A stretch of DNA of 9,339 nucleotides, taken from assembly GCA_946886645.1 (NCBI GenBank), contig CAMPIY010000056.1:1-9339 (forward strand). Direction: 5' to 3'. The stretch comes from an uncultured Sphingomonas sp. (GTDB taxonomy: Bacteria; Pseudomonadota; Alphaproteobacteria; Sphingomonadales; Sphingomonadaceae). The notes below the pieces were generated by a model, which worked only from the letters and a program-made list of their open reading frames with translations, ran no database searches and was not told the DNA's origin. Made by a program: the position numbers and the translations under genes. This document shows positions 1 through 6,096 of this stretch, one piece after another (position 1 is the first letter of the stretch; every line of letters begins with the position of its first letter).

Positions 1-359
1 GTGCCGCGCAGCAGCGTCGCATAGTGGCCCGACATCGGCGCGACGATCAGCAGCGGCTCGCCCTGGTCCACATCGACCTTCCGGAACCGCTTCAGCTGCC
101 CGAAGGCCTTGCGCAGCACGACATCCTCGTCGACCTGCACCAGCTTCTTGCCCACCGGCACCTCGACGATCCCGAACTCCGGCTTGCCGCGCGGCGCCGA
201 AGCGTGGGCGAATACGTCGAGGCCCGCTGCAACCAGCGGGCCCATCGATGAATAGCCGAACGGATTGGCCGGGTTGTTGAGCCATCCGGCGCCGAGGCCC
301 GCCAACTTGCTCGCCCCGGTCAGCAGCGAGCGTTGCACCTCATAGGCGTCGTAAAGCAT
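1..359 (-). CDS. phaZ: Intracellular polyhydroxyalkanoate depolymerase, N-terminal part (cut by the window edge)
   Basis: Only the first 119 codons are present; the rest lies left of base 1. The protein begins MLYDAYEVQRSLLTGASKLA and reaches the motif APMSGHYATLLRG at about residues 107-119, both typical of the intracellular short-chain PHA/PHB depolymerase family, which usually runs a little over 400 residues. That family cleaves ester bonds of stored polyhydroxybutyrate granules in the cytoplasm and releases hydroxyacids for energy. The catalytic residues are expected in the missing part, so activity cannot be judged here. The start at 359 is supported by an AAGGAA ribosome site (370-365) five bases upstream. 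The gene diverges from the ABC transporter gene across a 135-base gap. I see no phasin or synthase gene nearby. Identification rests on recognition of the N-terminus and is fairly secure. Confidence 0.88.
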   Translation of the reverse strand, partial: MLYDAYEVQRSLLTGASKLAGLGAGWLNNPANPFGYSSMGPLVAAGLDVFAHASAPRGKPEFGIVEVPVGKKLVQVDEDVVLRKAFGQLKRFRKVDVDQGEPLLIVAPMSGHYATLLRG

Positions 360-459
360 CAAAATTCCTTGGAGAGTTTCAGCACGAGTTAACGAGTGTG
401 GGACCGCTTTGCTCCAGCCGCAACCCCATTGCTGCATCGCACTCGCCGCAACGCGACAA

Positions 460-494
460 TTGAGGCAATGCGGACACACTGCTAGTCATCACTC
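460..494 (+). promoter_or_regulatory. Candidate promoter for the ABC transporter gene (possibly leaderless)
   Basis: TTGAGG (460-465) and TAGTCA (483-488) are separated by 17 bases, and the ATG at 495 falls six bases after the second box, where transcription would be expected to begin. No Shine-Dalgarno sequence precedes the ATG, which fits a leaderless message. The -10 box matches the consensus poorly, so this is a weak call. Confidence 0.3.
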
Positions 495-2267
495 ATGGCC
501 ACGACACCGGACCGCCCGAAGGGCAAGTCTCTTTCCAACCTCGGCATGGTCTGGGGGTTCGCCAGGGCCTATCCCGGCCACATCCTTTGCGCGGCGATCG
601 CCCTGTTGGTCGCTGCCGGCGCCACGTCGGGCGTTCCCTACGCCTTCAAGCTGATCATCGACAAAGGCTTCACCGGCGGCGGCGATATCGCCCGCTGGTT
701 CCAATACCTCATGTTCCTGGTGATCGTGATGGCGCTGGCCACCGCGGTCCGCTTCTATTTCGTCAGCTGGCTGGGTGAGCGGGTCGTCGCCGACATCCGC
801 CTCGCCGTCCACCGCAACCTGCTCCGCCTGCCGCCCGGCTTCTTCGAGGAGAACCGGCCGGCCGAGATCACCAGCCGCATCACGGTCGACACCACCATCA
901 TCGAACAGGTCGTCGGCACCACCATCTCGGTCGCCCTGCGCAACCTCGTCATGGGCGTCGCCTGCGCGATCATCCTCTTCGTCCTGGCACCCAAGCTGGC
1001 GGGAATGATGCTGCTCGGCATTCCGCTGGTCGTCGTTCCGATCCAGGTGCTGGGACGCCGCGTCCGCGCCGTGTCGACCAGGAGCCAGGACCGCATCGCC
1101 GACGTCGGCACCGTCACCAGCGAAGTGCTGGGCGCGATGAAGATCGTCCAGGCATTCGGCCAGCAAAAGCGCGAGGCAGAGCGGTTCACCGCCGCCACCG
1201 AAACCGTCTTCGCCACCGCCAAGAAGCGCATTGCCCTTCGCGCGGTGATGACTTTCATCGTCATTGCGCTGCTGTTCGCGTCGATCACCTTCGTCATCTG
1301 GCAGGGCGCGGTCGACGTCGCGGCCGGGAAGATGACCGGCGGCACCATCGCCGCCTTCGTCCTCTACGGCGGCCTCCTGGCGGGCGCGTTCGGCGCGCTG
1401 AGCGAAGTATATGGCGACCTGCTCCGCGCCGCCGGTGCTTCGGAGCGGCTGCACCAGCTGCTGGTCGCGGAACCGGAAATTCGCGCCCCGGCCAATCCGA
1501 CGCCATTGCCACTCCCCGCAGAGGGCAGGCTTCGGTTCGAAAATGTCAACTTCCGCTACCCGACCCGCCCAGACACCTCGGCCCTCGACGATTTCAACCT
1601 CGAGGTGCGCCCAAACGAGCGGCTCGCCGTCGTCGGCCCCTCGGGCGCGGGCAAGACCACCATCTTCCAACTCGCCCAGCGATTCTACGACCCGCAGGCA
1701 GGCCGCGTGATGCTCGACGGCGTCGACCTGAAGGACGCCGACCCCGCCGACGTCCGCCAGCGGATCGCGATGGTCCCGCAGGAAGTCGTGATCTTCGCCG
1801 CCTCCGCTCGCGACAACCTCCGCTACGGCAATTGGGACGCTTCGGAGGACGAAATCTGGCAGGCCGCGCGCGACGCCAATGCCGAGACCTTCCTCCGCGC
1901 CCTCCCAGAAGGGCTCGACACCTTCATGGGCGAAGGCGGCGCGCGCTTGTCCGGCGGCCAGCGGCAGCGGATCGCCATCGCCCGCGCCCTGCTCCGCCGC
2001 GACGCGCCCCTGCTGCTGCTCGACGAAGCCACCAGCGCGCTCGACGCCGAAAGCGAGCGGCTGGTGCAGGACGCGCTCGACCATCTGATGGCCGACCGCA
2101 CCACCATCGTCATCGCCCACCGCCTCGCCACGGTGCGCGCCGCCGACCGGATCATCGTCATGGACCACGGCCGGATCGTCGAAGAAGGCGACCACGCCGC
2201 CCTCACCGCGCAAGGCGGCCTCTACGCCCGCCTGGCGCGGCTCCAGTTCGACGGGCTGGCCGCCTGA
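495..2267 (+). CDS. ABC half-transporter, fused membrane and ATPase domains (MsbA/exporter type)
   Basis: This 590-residue protein has the half-transporter layout: an N-terminal six-helix exporter membrane domain (about residues 25-320) followed by an ATPase domain (about 345-585). All nucleotide-binding motifs are intact: Walker A GPSGAGKTT at 381-389, Q-loop Gln429, signature LSGGQ at 485-489, Walker B with Asp510 and Glu511, and switch His542 in IAHRLATV. It should dimerise in the inner membrane and export a substrate using ATP. Related proteins carry lipids, drugs or peptides, and nothing here identifies the cargo. There is no partner half-transporter, periplasmic adaptor or peptidase domain, so a homodimer is likely. 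The ATG at 495 is used because the family similarity begins shortly after it; there is no clear ribosome site. Length and motifs are normal. The family assignment is certain, the substrate unknown. Confidence 0.95.
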   Translation: MATTPDRPKGKSLSNLGMVWGFARAYPGHILCAAIALLVAAGATSGVPYAFKLIIDKGFTGGGDIARWFQYLMFLVIVMALATAVRFYFVSWLGERVVADIRLAVHRNLLRLPPGFFEENRPAEITSRITVDTTIIEQVVGTTISVALRNLVMGVACAIILFVLAPKLAGMMLLGIPLVVVPIQVLGRRVRAVSTRSQDRIADVGTVTSEVLGAMKIVQAFGQQKREAERFTAATETVFATAKKRIALRAVMTFIVIALLFASITFVIWQGAVDVAAGKMTGGTIAAFVLYGGLLAGAFGALSEVYGDLLRAAGASERLHQLLVAEPEIRAPANPTPLPLPAEGRLRFENVNFRYPTRPDTSALDDFNLEVRPNERLAVVGPSGAGKTTIFQLAQRFYDPQAGRVMLDGVDLKDADPADVRQRIAMVPQEVVIFAASARDNLRYGNWDASEDEIWQAARDANAETFLRALPEGLDTFMGEGGARLSGGQRQRIAIARALLRRDAPLLLLDEATSALDAESERLVQDALDHLMADRTTIVIAHRLATVRAADRIIVMDHGRIVEEGDHAALTAQGGLYARLARLQFDGLAA

Positions 2268-2283
2268 GGGCTAGACTTCTCTT

Positions 2284-2315
2284 ATGTCCGGAATCGACCC
2301 ATTGCGGTCATTAGC
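2284..2315 (+). repeat. Dispersed intergenic repeat, copy A
   Basis: This 32-base element matches copy B (3228-3259) at 26 positions, including an unbroken 15-base core ACCCATTGCGGTCAT. Its left arm has diverged, so the inverted repeat seen in copy B is degraded. It lies between the ABC transporter gene and the heat-shock promoter. Confidence 0.7.
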
Positions 2316-2333
2316 GTCGCTGTTTTATGGCCC

Positions 2334-2361
2334 CTTGAAAAGCTTAATTCGACTACCAGAT
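2334..2361 (+). promoter_or_regulatory. Candidate RpoH (sigma-32) heat-shock promoter for ibpA
   Basis: CTTGAAA at 2334-2340 matches the sigma-32 -35 element exactly. After 15 bases comes CCAGATTT (from 2356), resembling the CCNNATNT -10 element of RpoH promoters. Transcription would begin near 2367-2369, precisely at the foot of the first hairpin of the thermometer, so the whole leader would be the thermometer. The -35 match, spacing and target gene make this a good prediction, though the -10 element is imperfect. Confidence 0.65.
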
Positions 2362-2368
2362 TTCTCGC

Positions 2369-2452
2369 CGCCGGCCCTTGATCGGCCGGTGACGGGATGC
2401 AGGGGCCCGTTCGGCCCTGCCTGCCGTCTTGTTGCTCTAATGGAGGACAGAT
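2369..2452 (+). promoter_or_regulatory. ROSE-like RNA thermometer in the ibpA leader
   Basis: The leader can fold into three consecutive hairpins. Hairpin 1 pairs 2369-2376 with 2384-2391 (8 bp). Hairpin 2 pairs 2399-2407 with 2413-2420, with one bulged G at 2405. Hairpin 3 places the motif UUGCU (2432-2436) against the Shine-Dalgarno GGAGGA (2442-2447): U2432-A2447, U2433-G2446, G2434 bulged or in a G-G pair, C2435-G2445, U2436-A2444, C2437-G2443. The UUGCU motif facing the ribosome site, with one extra G weakening the helix, is the hallmark of ROSE elements, which block translation of small heat-shock genes at low temperature and melt on heating. Folding was done by eye. Confidence 0.8.
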
Positions 2453-2926
2453 ATGCGCAGTGCGTTTGATTTTGCGCCCTATCGGCGCTCCACGGTCGGT
2501 TTTGATCGGCTGTTTGACCTTCTCGAAAACAGCTCGCTTGGGCAGGGTTCTGAAAACTACCCGCCGTTCGACCTGATCAAAGTCGATGAAAATCATTACC
2601 GGGTTATCCTGGCGGTCGCGGGCTTCGGTCGCGATGAGATCGACATCACCGCGCAGCAGAACCAGTTGATCGTAAGCGGGAAGAAGGCCGACGACGAAGG
2701 CGTCGACTACATCCATCGCGGGATCGCCAATCGACAGTTCGAACGGCGGTTCGGCCTGGCCGACTTCATCAAGGTCTCCGAAGCCGATCTGAAAGACGGC
2801 TTGCTGTCCGTCGACCTAATCCGAGAGATTCCGGAGGCAATGAAGCCCAAGAAAATCTCTATTGGCGGCACCCAGCCCAAGCAGGAGGCGATCGAGGTAA
2901 CGGCGCAGGAAAGCGCTGACGCCTAA
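2453..2926 (+). CDS. ibpA: Small heat-shock protein, IbpA family (Hsp20)
   Basis: This 157-residue protein is an ATP-independent cytoplasmic holdase that binds unfolding proteins and passes them to DnaK and ClpB for refolding. It resembles enterobacterial IbpA closely: FDRLFDLLEN at 17-26, YPPFDLIKVDENHYR at 36-50, AVAGFGRDEIDITAQQN at 54-70, the alpha-crystallin signature ADLKDGLL at 111-118, and the oligomer-anchoring I-X-I motif (ISI) at 135-137. A tail of about 20 residues beyond the I-X-I motif is longer than in E. coli IbpA. The start is fixed by GGAGGA (2442-2447), five bases ahead of the ATG. Regulation appears double: a candidate RpoH promoter for transcription and a ROSE-like thermometer that hides this ribosome site. 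A strong hairpin and a small gene follow. Confidence 0.95.
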   Translation: MRSAFDFAPYRRSTVGFDRLFDLLENSSLGQGSENYPPFDLIKVDENHYRVILAVAGFGRDEIDITAQQNQLIVSGKKADDEGVDYIHRGIANRQFERRFGLADFIKVSEADLKDGLLSVDLIREIPEAMKPKKISIGGTQPKQEAIEVTAQESADA

Positions 2927-2937
2927 TCAGCAGACCC

Positions 2938-2970
2938 GAGAGGTAGGGGCCACACCGGCCTCTGCCTCTC
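2938..2970 (+). terminator. Strong hairpin after ibpA (terminator or 3' stabiliser)
   Basis: Bases 2938-2951 pair with 2957-2970 over 14 consecutive positions (two G-U wobbles) around the loop ACACC, 11 bases after the ibpA stop. No run of T follows, so it may protect the ibpA message 3' end or reduce read-through into the next small gene rather than terminate fully. Confidence 0.55.
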
Positions 2971-3004
2971 TCATGTCCATGCTCGGAGAACCGAGGAGGG
3001 AGGC

Positions 3005-3172
3005 ATGAAACCGTTCGATGAACAGCAGGGCTACTATCGCCAGCGAGAACAGCAAGAGCGTGAAATGGCCGCCTTCGCGAAGGATGAGGCGGCAAGGAAG
3101 ATTCATTTGGATCTAGCCGACAAATATCGGCAGCTCGCCGAAGGAAGCTATTTTCGCCCTAGTGCTGACTGA
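3005..3172 (+). CDS. Small charged hypothetical protein (55 residues)
   Basis: A 56-codon frame starts at ATG 3005 directly behind an unusually strong ribosome site, GAGGAGGGAGG (2993-3003), and ends at TGA 3170-3172. The product begins MKPFDEQQGYYRQREQQERE and contains DLADKYRQLAEG near residues 36-47. It is rich in Gln, Glu, Arg and Lys, has no cysteine or membrane segment, and should be mostly helical and soluble. I do not recognise the family; the ADKYRQLA stretch recalls many short alphaproteobacterial proteins of unknown function. It lies 78 bases after ibpA, separated by the 2938 hairpin, so it may be read by heat-shock transcripts that pass the hairpin. The ribosome site, the clean frame and a possible terminator just after the stop make it likely to be real. 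Confidence 0.65.
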   Translation: MKPFDEQQGYYRQREQQEREMAAFAKDEAARKIHLDLADKYRQLAEGSYFRPSAD

Positions 3173-3173
3173 C

Positions 3174-3204
3174 CGCCCGCTGGGGGCACCAACTCCGGCG
3201 GGCG
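3174..3204 (+). terminator. Probable terminator hairpin after the small gene
   Basis: CGCCCGC (3174-3180) pairs with GCGGGCG (3198-3204), and inside it GGGG can pair with CTCC (3193-3196), giving a long GC-rich stem beginning two bases after the stop codon. The following sequence has only a short T run (ATTT), so termination strength is uncertain. Confidence 0.5.
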
Positions 3205-3227
3205 CTCGGATTTCACAGACTTCCGTA

Positions 3228-3259
3228 ATGACCGCTTTCCACCCATTGCGGTCATAAGC
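3228..3259 (+). repeat. Dispersed intergenic repeat, copy B (intact inverted repeat)
   Basis: ATGACCGC (3228-3235) and GCGGTCAT (3248-3255) form a perfect 8-bp inverted repeat around a 12-base loop, TTTCCACCCATT. It matches copy A at 26 of 32 positions and copy C at 23 of 32. It is the best-preserved copy and could fold into a hairpin in RNA or DNA. Confidence 0.75.
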
Positions 3260-3274
3260 TTCCCTCGACAAAAT
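3246..3274 (+). promoter_or_regulatory. Candidate promoter for the putative lipoprotein gene, using repeat sequence
   Basis: TTGCGG (3246-3251), part of repeat copy B, lies 17 bases before CAAAAT (3269-3274, four of six consensus bases). The ATG at 3281 comes six bases later and has no Shine-Dalgarno site, fitting a leaderless message. Both boxes are imperfect. Confidence 0.35.
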
Positions 3275-3280
3275 GCCTCT

Positions 3281-3757
3281 ATGCGAACCGCTCTTGCCGC
3301 ACTCTCTCTTTTATTGGCTTCCGGATGCGGCGGTCCTTCAACCGTTGCACAGGTTGGTCGCATTGAGCTTCGTTTGTCCGGATATTTCGCCACGGATATC
3401 TCGGTGAACAGTCGAGGCGAAGGCCAATTTCATCTGAGCTATCCATATCCGAGGGGCAGGAGTGGTTCGTTCTCCATTTCCCCCAAACAGTTCACTCAAC
3501 TGGTCGACAGTCTGAAGCCGTTTCAACGGCAGGCGGTGCAATTCTCGGATAAGAGCGCTCGAGAGTTCGCTGAGAGCACGTGCCCGAAGGGATTGCCGTT
3601 CACCACTGACGCGGGCGCTTTATGGGTCCATTGGATGGGACCAAATTTGGACAAGCATTATTTGGCGGACTTCGGCTGTGACGCGCAACGAAACGCTGCT
3701 CGAAACGAGCAATTGCTCAGCATCATCGAAAGCTTGCCGGTGCCCAATAATCTGTAG
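3281..3757 (+). CDS. Putative lipoprotein of unknown function
   Basis: This 158-residue frame begins MRTALAALSLLLASGCGG: one arginine, a short hydrophobic stretch (4-13) and a cysteine at 16 in the context ASGC. This resembles a lipoprotein signal cleaved before Cys16, though Ala at -3 is less usual than Leu, so an ordinary secreted protein is possible. I do not recognise the mature part. It looks like a small beta-rich domain (IELRLSGYFATDISVNSRGEG near 28-48) with two further cysteines, in STCPKG near 99-104 and DFGCDA near 130-135, which could form a disulfide in the periplasm. The coding sequence has visibly lower GC (near 54% in the stretch I counted) than the transporter and dipZ genes, hinting at weaker constraint or later acquisition. 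It has repeat copies on both sides and appears to be a single-gene unit. Confidence 0.65.
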   Translation: MRTALAALSLLLASGCGGPSTVAQVGRIELRLSGYFATDISVNSRGEGQFHLSYPYPRGRSGSFSISPKQFTQLVDSLKPFQRQAVQFSDKSAREFAESTCPKGLPFTTDAGALWVHWMGPNLDKHYLADFGCDAQRNAARNEQLLSIIESLPVPNNL

Positions 3758-3766
3758 GACACTGCA

Positions 3767-3798
3767 ACGTCCGCTTTCCGCCCATTCGGGACATCCGT
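3767..3798 (+). repeat. Dispersed intergenic repeat, copy C
   Basis: Bases 3767-3798 align with copy B at 23 of 32 positions, sharing CCGCTTTCC and CCCATT. The right arm is altered, so the inverted repeat is mostly lost. It lies between the putative lipoprotein gene and msrB. Confidence 0.6.
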
Positions 3799-3870
3799 CT
3801 CAGCGCGAATTTGTCATAACGAAGCCGCATAATACCGATGCCGGGATGGCAGGCGCCGTTCAGCTAACGA

Positions 3871-3879
3871 TGCTATATG
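3871..3879 (+). promoter_or_regulatory. Candidate extended -10 promoter for msrB-dipZ
   Basis: TGCTATATG (3871-3879) fits an extended -10 element (TG-N-TATATG) and lies nine bases before the ATG at 3889. No -35 match is seen at normal spacing and no Shine-Dalgarno site precedes the start, so a very short or absent leader is expected. Moderate to weak evidence. Confidence 0.35.
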
Positions 3880-3888
3880 GTTCCCGGC

Positions 3889-4377
3889 ATGAGCAACGAT
3901 CGTCGCCTGTTCCTGGGCTTAATGGGAACCACCGTATTCGGCCTCGCCACTTATCTTGCGGGTCGCGGCACCGACGCTTCGGCGGCAAACTATGAGGTGC
4001 GGCGGTCCGACGCCGACTGGAAGCGGCGCCTGGGGCCGCAGCGCTATGCCATCCTCCGCCAGGAAGGCACCGAGCGTCCGTTCTCCAGCCCATTGCTGAA
4101 GGAGCGTCGCAAGGGTATCTTCGCCTGCGCCGGCTGCGGCCTGCCCTTGTTCAGCTCCAAGACCAAATATGACAGCGGAACCGGCTGGCCCAGCTTTTAC
4201 GCCGCGCTTCCCAATGCCATCGGCACCAGCCGCGATACGACGCTCGGCATGGTCCGCGTCGAGGAGCATTGCCGCCGCTGCGGCGGGCATCTCGGCCATA
4301 TCTTCGACGACGGCCCTCGGCCAACGGGCAAGCGGCACTGCATCAACGGCCTGTCGCTGACGTTCCGGGCGGCCTAG
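3889..4377 (+). CDS. msrB: Methionine-R-sulfoxide reductase B with Tat signal peptide
   Basis: MsrB reduces the R form of methionine sulfoxide in oxidised proteins. From the ATG at 3889 the product has 162 residues. Residues 5-9 are RRLFL, followed by a hydrophobic stretch to about 24 and an Ala-Ser-Ala site at 30-32: a twin-arginine signal, so the folded enzyme should be exported. The MsrB fold follows: zinc ligands Cys80/Cys83 (CAGC) and Cys128/Cys131 (CRRC), substrate loop GTGWPSFY at 97-104, GHLGHIFDDGP at 133-143, and catalytic Cys151 in RHCINGLSL. These are the only five cysteines. The usual resolving cysteine position, GCGWPSF in many homologues, is Thr98 here, so this is a one-cysteine type that needs a direct external reductant. 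An in-frame ATG at 3877 overlaps the candidate -10 box and is less likely. The gene abuts dipZ with no gap. Confidence 0.93.
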   Translation: MSNDRRLFLGLMGTTVFGLATYLAGRGTDASAANYEVRRSDADWKRRLGPQRYAILRQEGTERPFSSPLLKERRKGIFACAGCGLPLFSSKTKYDSGTGWPSFYAALPNAIGTSRDTTLGMVRVEEHCRRCGGHLGHIFDDGPRPTGKRHCINGLSLTFRAA

Positions 4378-6087
4378 GTGCTGCTCTTTCTCCTCGCCTA
4401 TCTCGGCGGCGTCCTCACCATCCTCAGCCCCTGCATCCTGCCGGTGCTGCCCTTCGTCTTCGCGCGCGGCGACAAGCCGTTTCTCAGCAACGCGCTTCCG
4501 CTCCTTGCCGGCATGGCCGTGACCTTCGCCGGGGTCGCGACGCTCGCGGCGATCGGCGGCGGCTGGGCGGTCGCCGCCAACAGCATCGGCCGCGCCGTCG
4601 CCCTGACCCTGTTCGCGGGGTTCGCGCTGCTGCTCATTTTCCCCAACCTGTCGGAACGGGCGATGCGGCCCCTGGTCGGCTGGGGCCAGCGCCTGTCCGA
4701 GCGCGCCGATCGCGGCGGCATCGGCAGCTCCGCGCTGCTCGGCGTTGCCACCGGCCTCCTCTGGGCGCCCTGCGCAGGCCCGATCCTCGGCATCATCCTC
4801 ACCGGCGCGGCCCTGTCGGGCGCCAGCGCGACCACCGCCGGCCTGCTCCTGTCCTACGCGCTGGGCGCGGCGACCAGCCTGGCGCTCGCGCTTCTGGTCG
4901 GCGGCCGCGTATTCGCCGCGATGAAGCGCTCGATCGGCTTCGGCGAGGGCGTGCGCAAGGCGCTGGGCGTGCTGATGCTGGCCGCAGTTGCGTTCATCGC
5001 GCTTGGTCTCGACACCCGCCTGTTGGCGAAACTCTCCACCGCCCAGACCTTCGGCTTCGAACATCGCCTCGCCCAATTGCTCGGCATGGAGGAGGAAGAA
5101 CTCAGCACCAAGGTCGGCGCGGGCAAGCTTCCCGTCGAAGGCCCGCTGCCCTCGCTCGACGGCGCGGTCCTGTGGCTAAACTCGCCGCCGCTCACCCGCG
5201 AACAGCTCAAGGGCAAGGTCGTCCTCGTCGATTTCTGGACCTACAGCTGCATCAACTGCATCCGCTCCGTCCCCTACGTCCGCGCCTGGGCGGAGCGTTA
5301 CAAGGACAAGGGCCTGGTCGTGATCGGCGTCCATGCGCCGGAATTCGCGTTCGAGCGCGATCCCGCCAATGTCCGCAAGGCGGTGGCCGACCTCGGCATC
5401 CGCTACCCCGTCGCGCTCGACAACAACCTCGCCATCTGGCGCGCGTTCGACAACCGCTACTGGCCCGCCCACTACCTAGCCGACGCGCAGGGCCGCATTC
5501 GCTACCATCATTTCGGCGAAGGCAGCACCGACGAGACCGAAGCGGCGATCCGCTCGCTGCTGATCGAGAATGGCGCGAAGGGCCTCGCCGATACGACCGA
5601 GGTCAAGGCGATCGGTGCCAGCGCCGCGGCCGATTTCCGGTCGATCCGCAGCCCCGAAACCTATCTCGGGTCGAAGCGGGCCGCCAATTTCGCCTCGGCC
5701 GGTGGATTCCAGGAAGGCGCGGCGAACTACCAATTGCCCTCATCACTCAAGCTCAACGAATGGGCCTTGAGCGGACGCTGGGCGGTCGAGCCACAGCGGG
5801 CGTTGCTGACGCAAGCGAGCGGGCAGATTGCCTTCCGCTTCCAGGCTCGCGACCTCCACCTCGTGCTCGGCAGCGGATCGGGCAAGCCGGTGCGCTTTCG
5901 CGTCCTCATCGACGGCAAGCCGCCCGGCCCCGATCACGGCATGGACATCGACGCGGCCGGAAATGGCCAGGTGACCGGCCAACGCCTCTACCAGCTGGTC
6001 CGGCAGAAGGGCGGCTCCAAAGAGCGGCTGTTCACGATCACCTTCCTCGATCCCGGCGTCGAGGCCTACGCCTTCACCTTCGGCTGA
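4378..6087 (+). CDS. dipZ: DipZ-type transmembrane thiol reductase (CcdA + thioredoxin-like + C-terminal domain)
   Basis: This 569-residue inner-membrane protein should carry electrons from cytoplasmic thioredoxin to the periplasm. Residues 1-215 form a CcdA/DsbD-like channel with its two redox cysteines at Cys19 (LSPCILPVLP) and Cys132 (WAPCAGPILG). Residues about 255-395 form a TlpA/AhpC-like thioredoxin domain with active site Cys291-x-x-Cys294 in DFWTYSCINCIRSVPY, a form typical of DipZ proteins. Residues about 420-569 are a beta-rich C-terminal domain ending YAFTFG, as in DipZ relatives. Those four cysteines are the only ones in the protein, matching a simple channel-to-periplasm relay. 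The GTG start at 4378 follows the msrB stop directly, implying translational coupling; no strong ribosome site is seen. It is not classical DsbD, as it lacks the N-terminal immunoglobulin-like domain. The neighbouring exported MsrB is the obvious client. Confidence 0.92.
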   Translation: MLLFLLAYLGGVLTILSPCILPVLPFVFARGDKPFLSNALPLLAGMAVTFAGVATLAAIGGGWAVAANSIGRAVALTLFAGFALLLIFPNLSERAMRPLVGWGQRLSERADRGGIGSSALLGVATGLLWAPCAGPILGIILTGAALSGASATTAGLLLSYALGAATSLALALLVGGRVFAAMKRSIGFGEGVRKALGVLMLAAVAFIALGLDTRLLAKLSTAQTFGFEHRLAQLLGMEEEELSTKVGAGKLPVEGPLPSLDGAVLWLNSPPLTREQLKGKVVLVDFWTYSCINCIRSVPYVRAWAERYKDKGLVVIGVHAPEFAFERDPANVRKAVADLGIRYPVALDNNLAIWRAFDNRYWPAHYLADAQGRIRYHHFGEGSTDETEAAIRSLLIENGAKGLADTTEVKAIGASAAADFRSIRSPETYLGSKRAANFASAGGFQEGAANYQLPSSLKLNEWALSGRWAVEPQRALLTQASGQIAFRFQARDLHLVLGSGSGKPVRFRVLIDGKPPGPDHGMDIDAAGNGQVTGQRLYQLVRQKGGSKERLFTITFLDPGVEAYAFTFG

Positions 6088-6096
6088 TTTTCCCGG

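Noticed and set aside
489..2213. A 574-codon open frame antisense to the ABC transporter
   Set aside because: It overlaps a protein with all ABC motifs intact; its product is rich in Asp, Gly, Glu and His with no recognisable domain, as expected from reading GC-rich codons backwards.
2284..3798. CRISPR-like array from the three repeats
   Set aside because: Only three degenerate copies with unequal gaps of hundreds of bases containing genes; no regular spacers and no cas gene.
3919..5076. A 385-codon frame antisense to msrB and dipZ
   Set aside because: The composition (Ala, Gly, Glu, Arg, Gln) is that of an antisense shadow, and the sense frames carry conserved catalytic motifs.
4378..6087. 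Classical DsbD
   Set aside because: There is no N-terminal immunoglobulin-like domain, and the WTYSCINC site plus the C-terminal beta domain match DipZ proteins instead.
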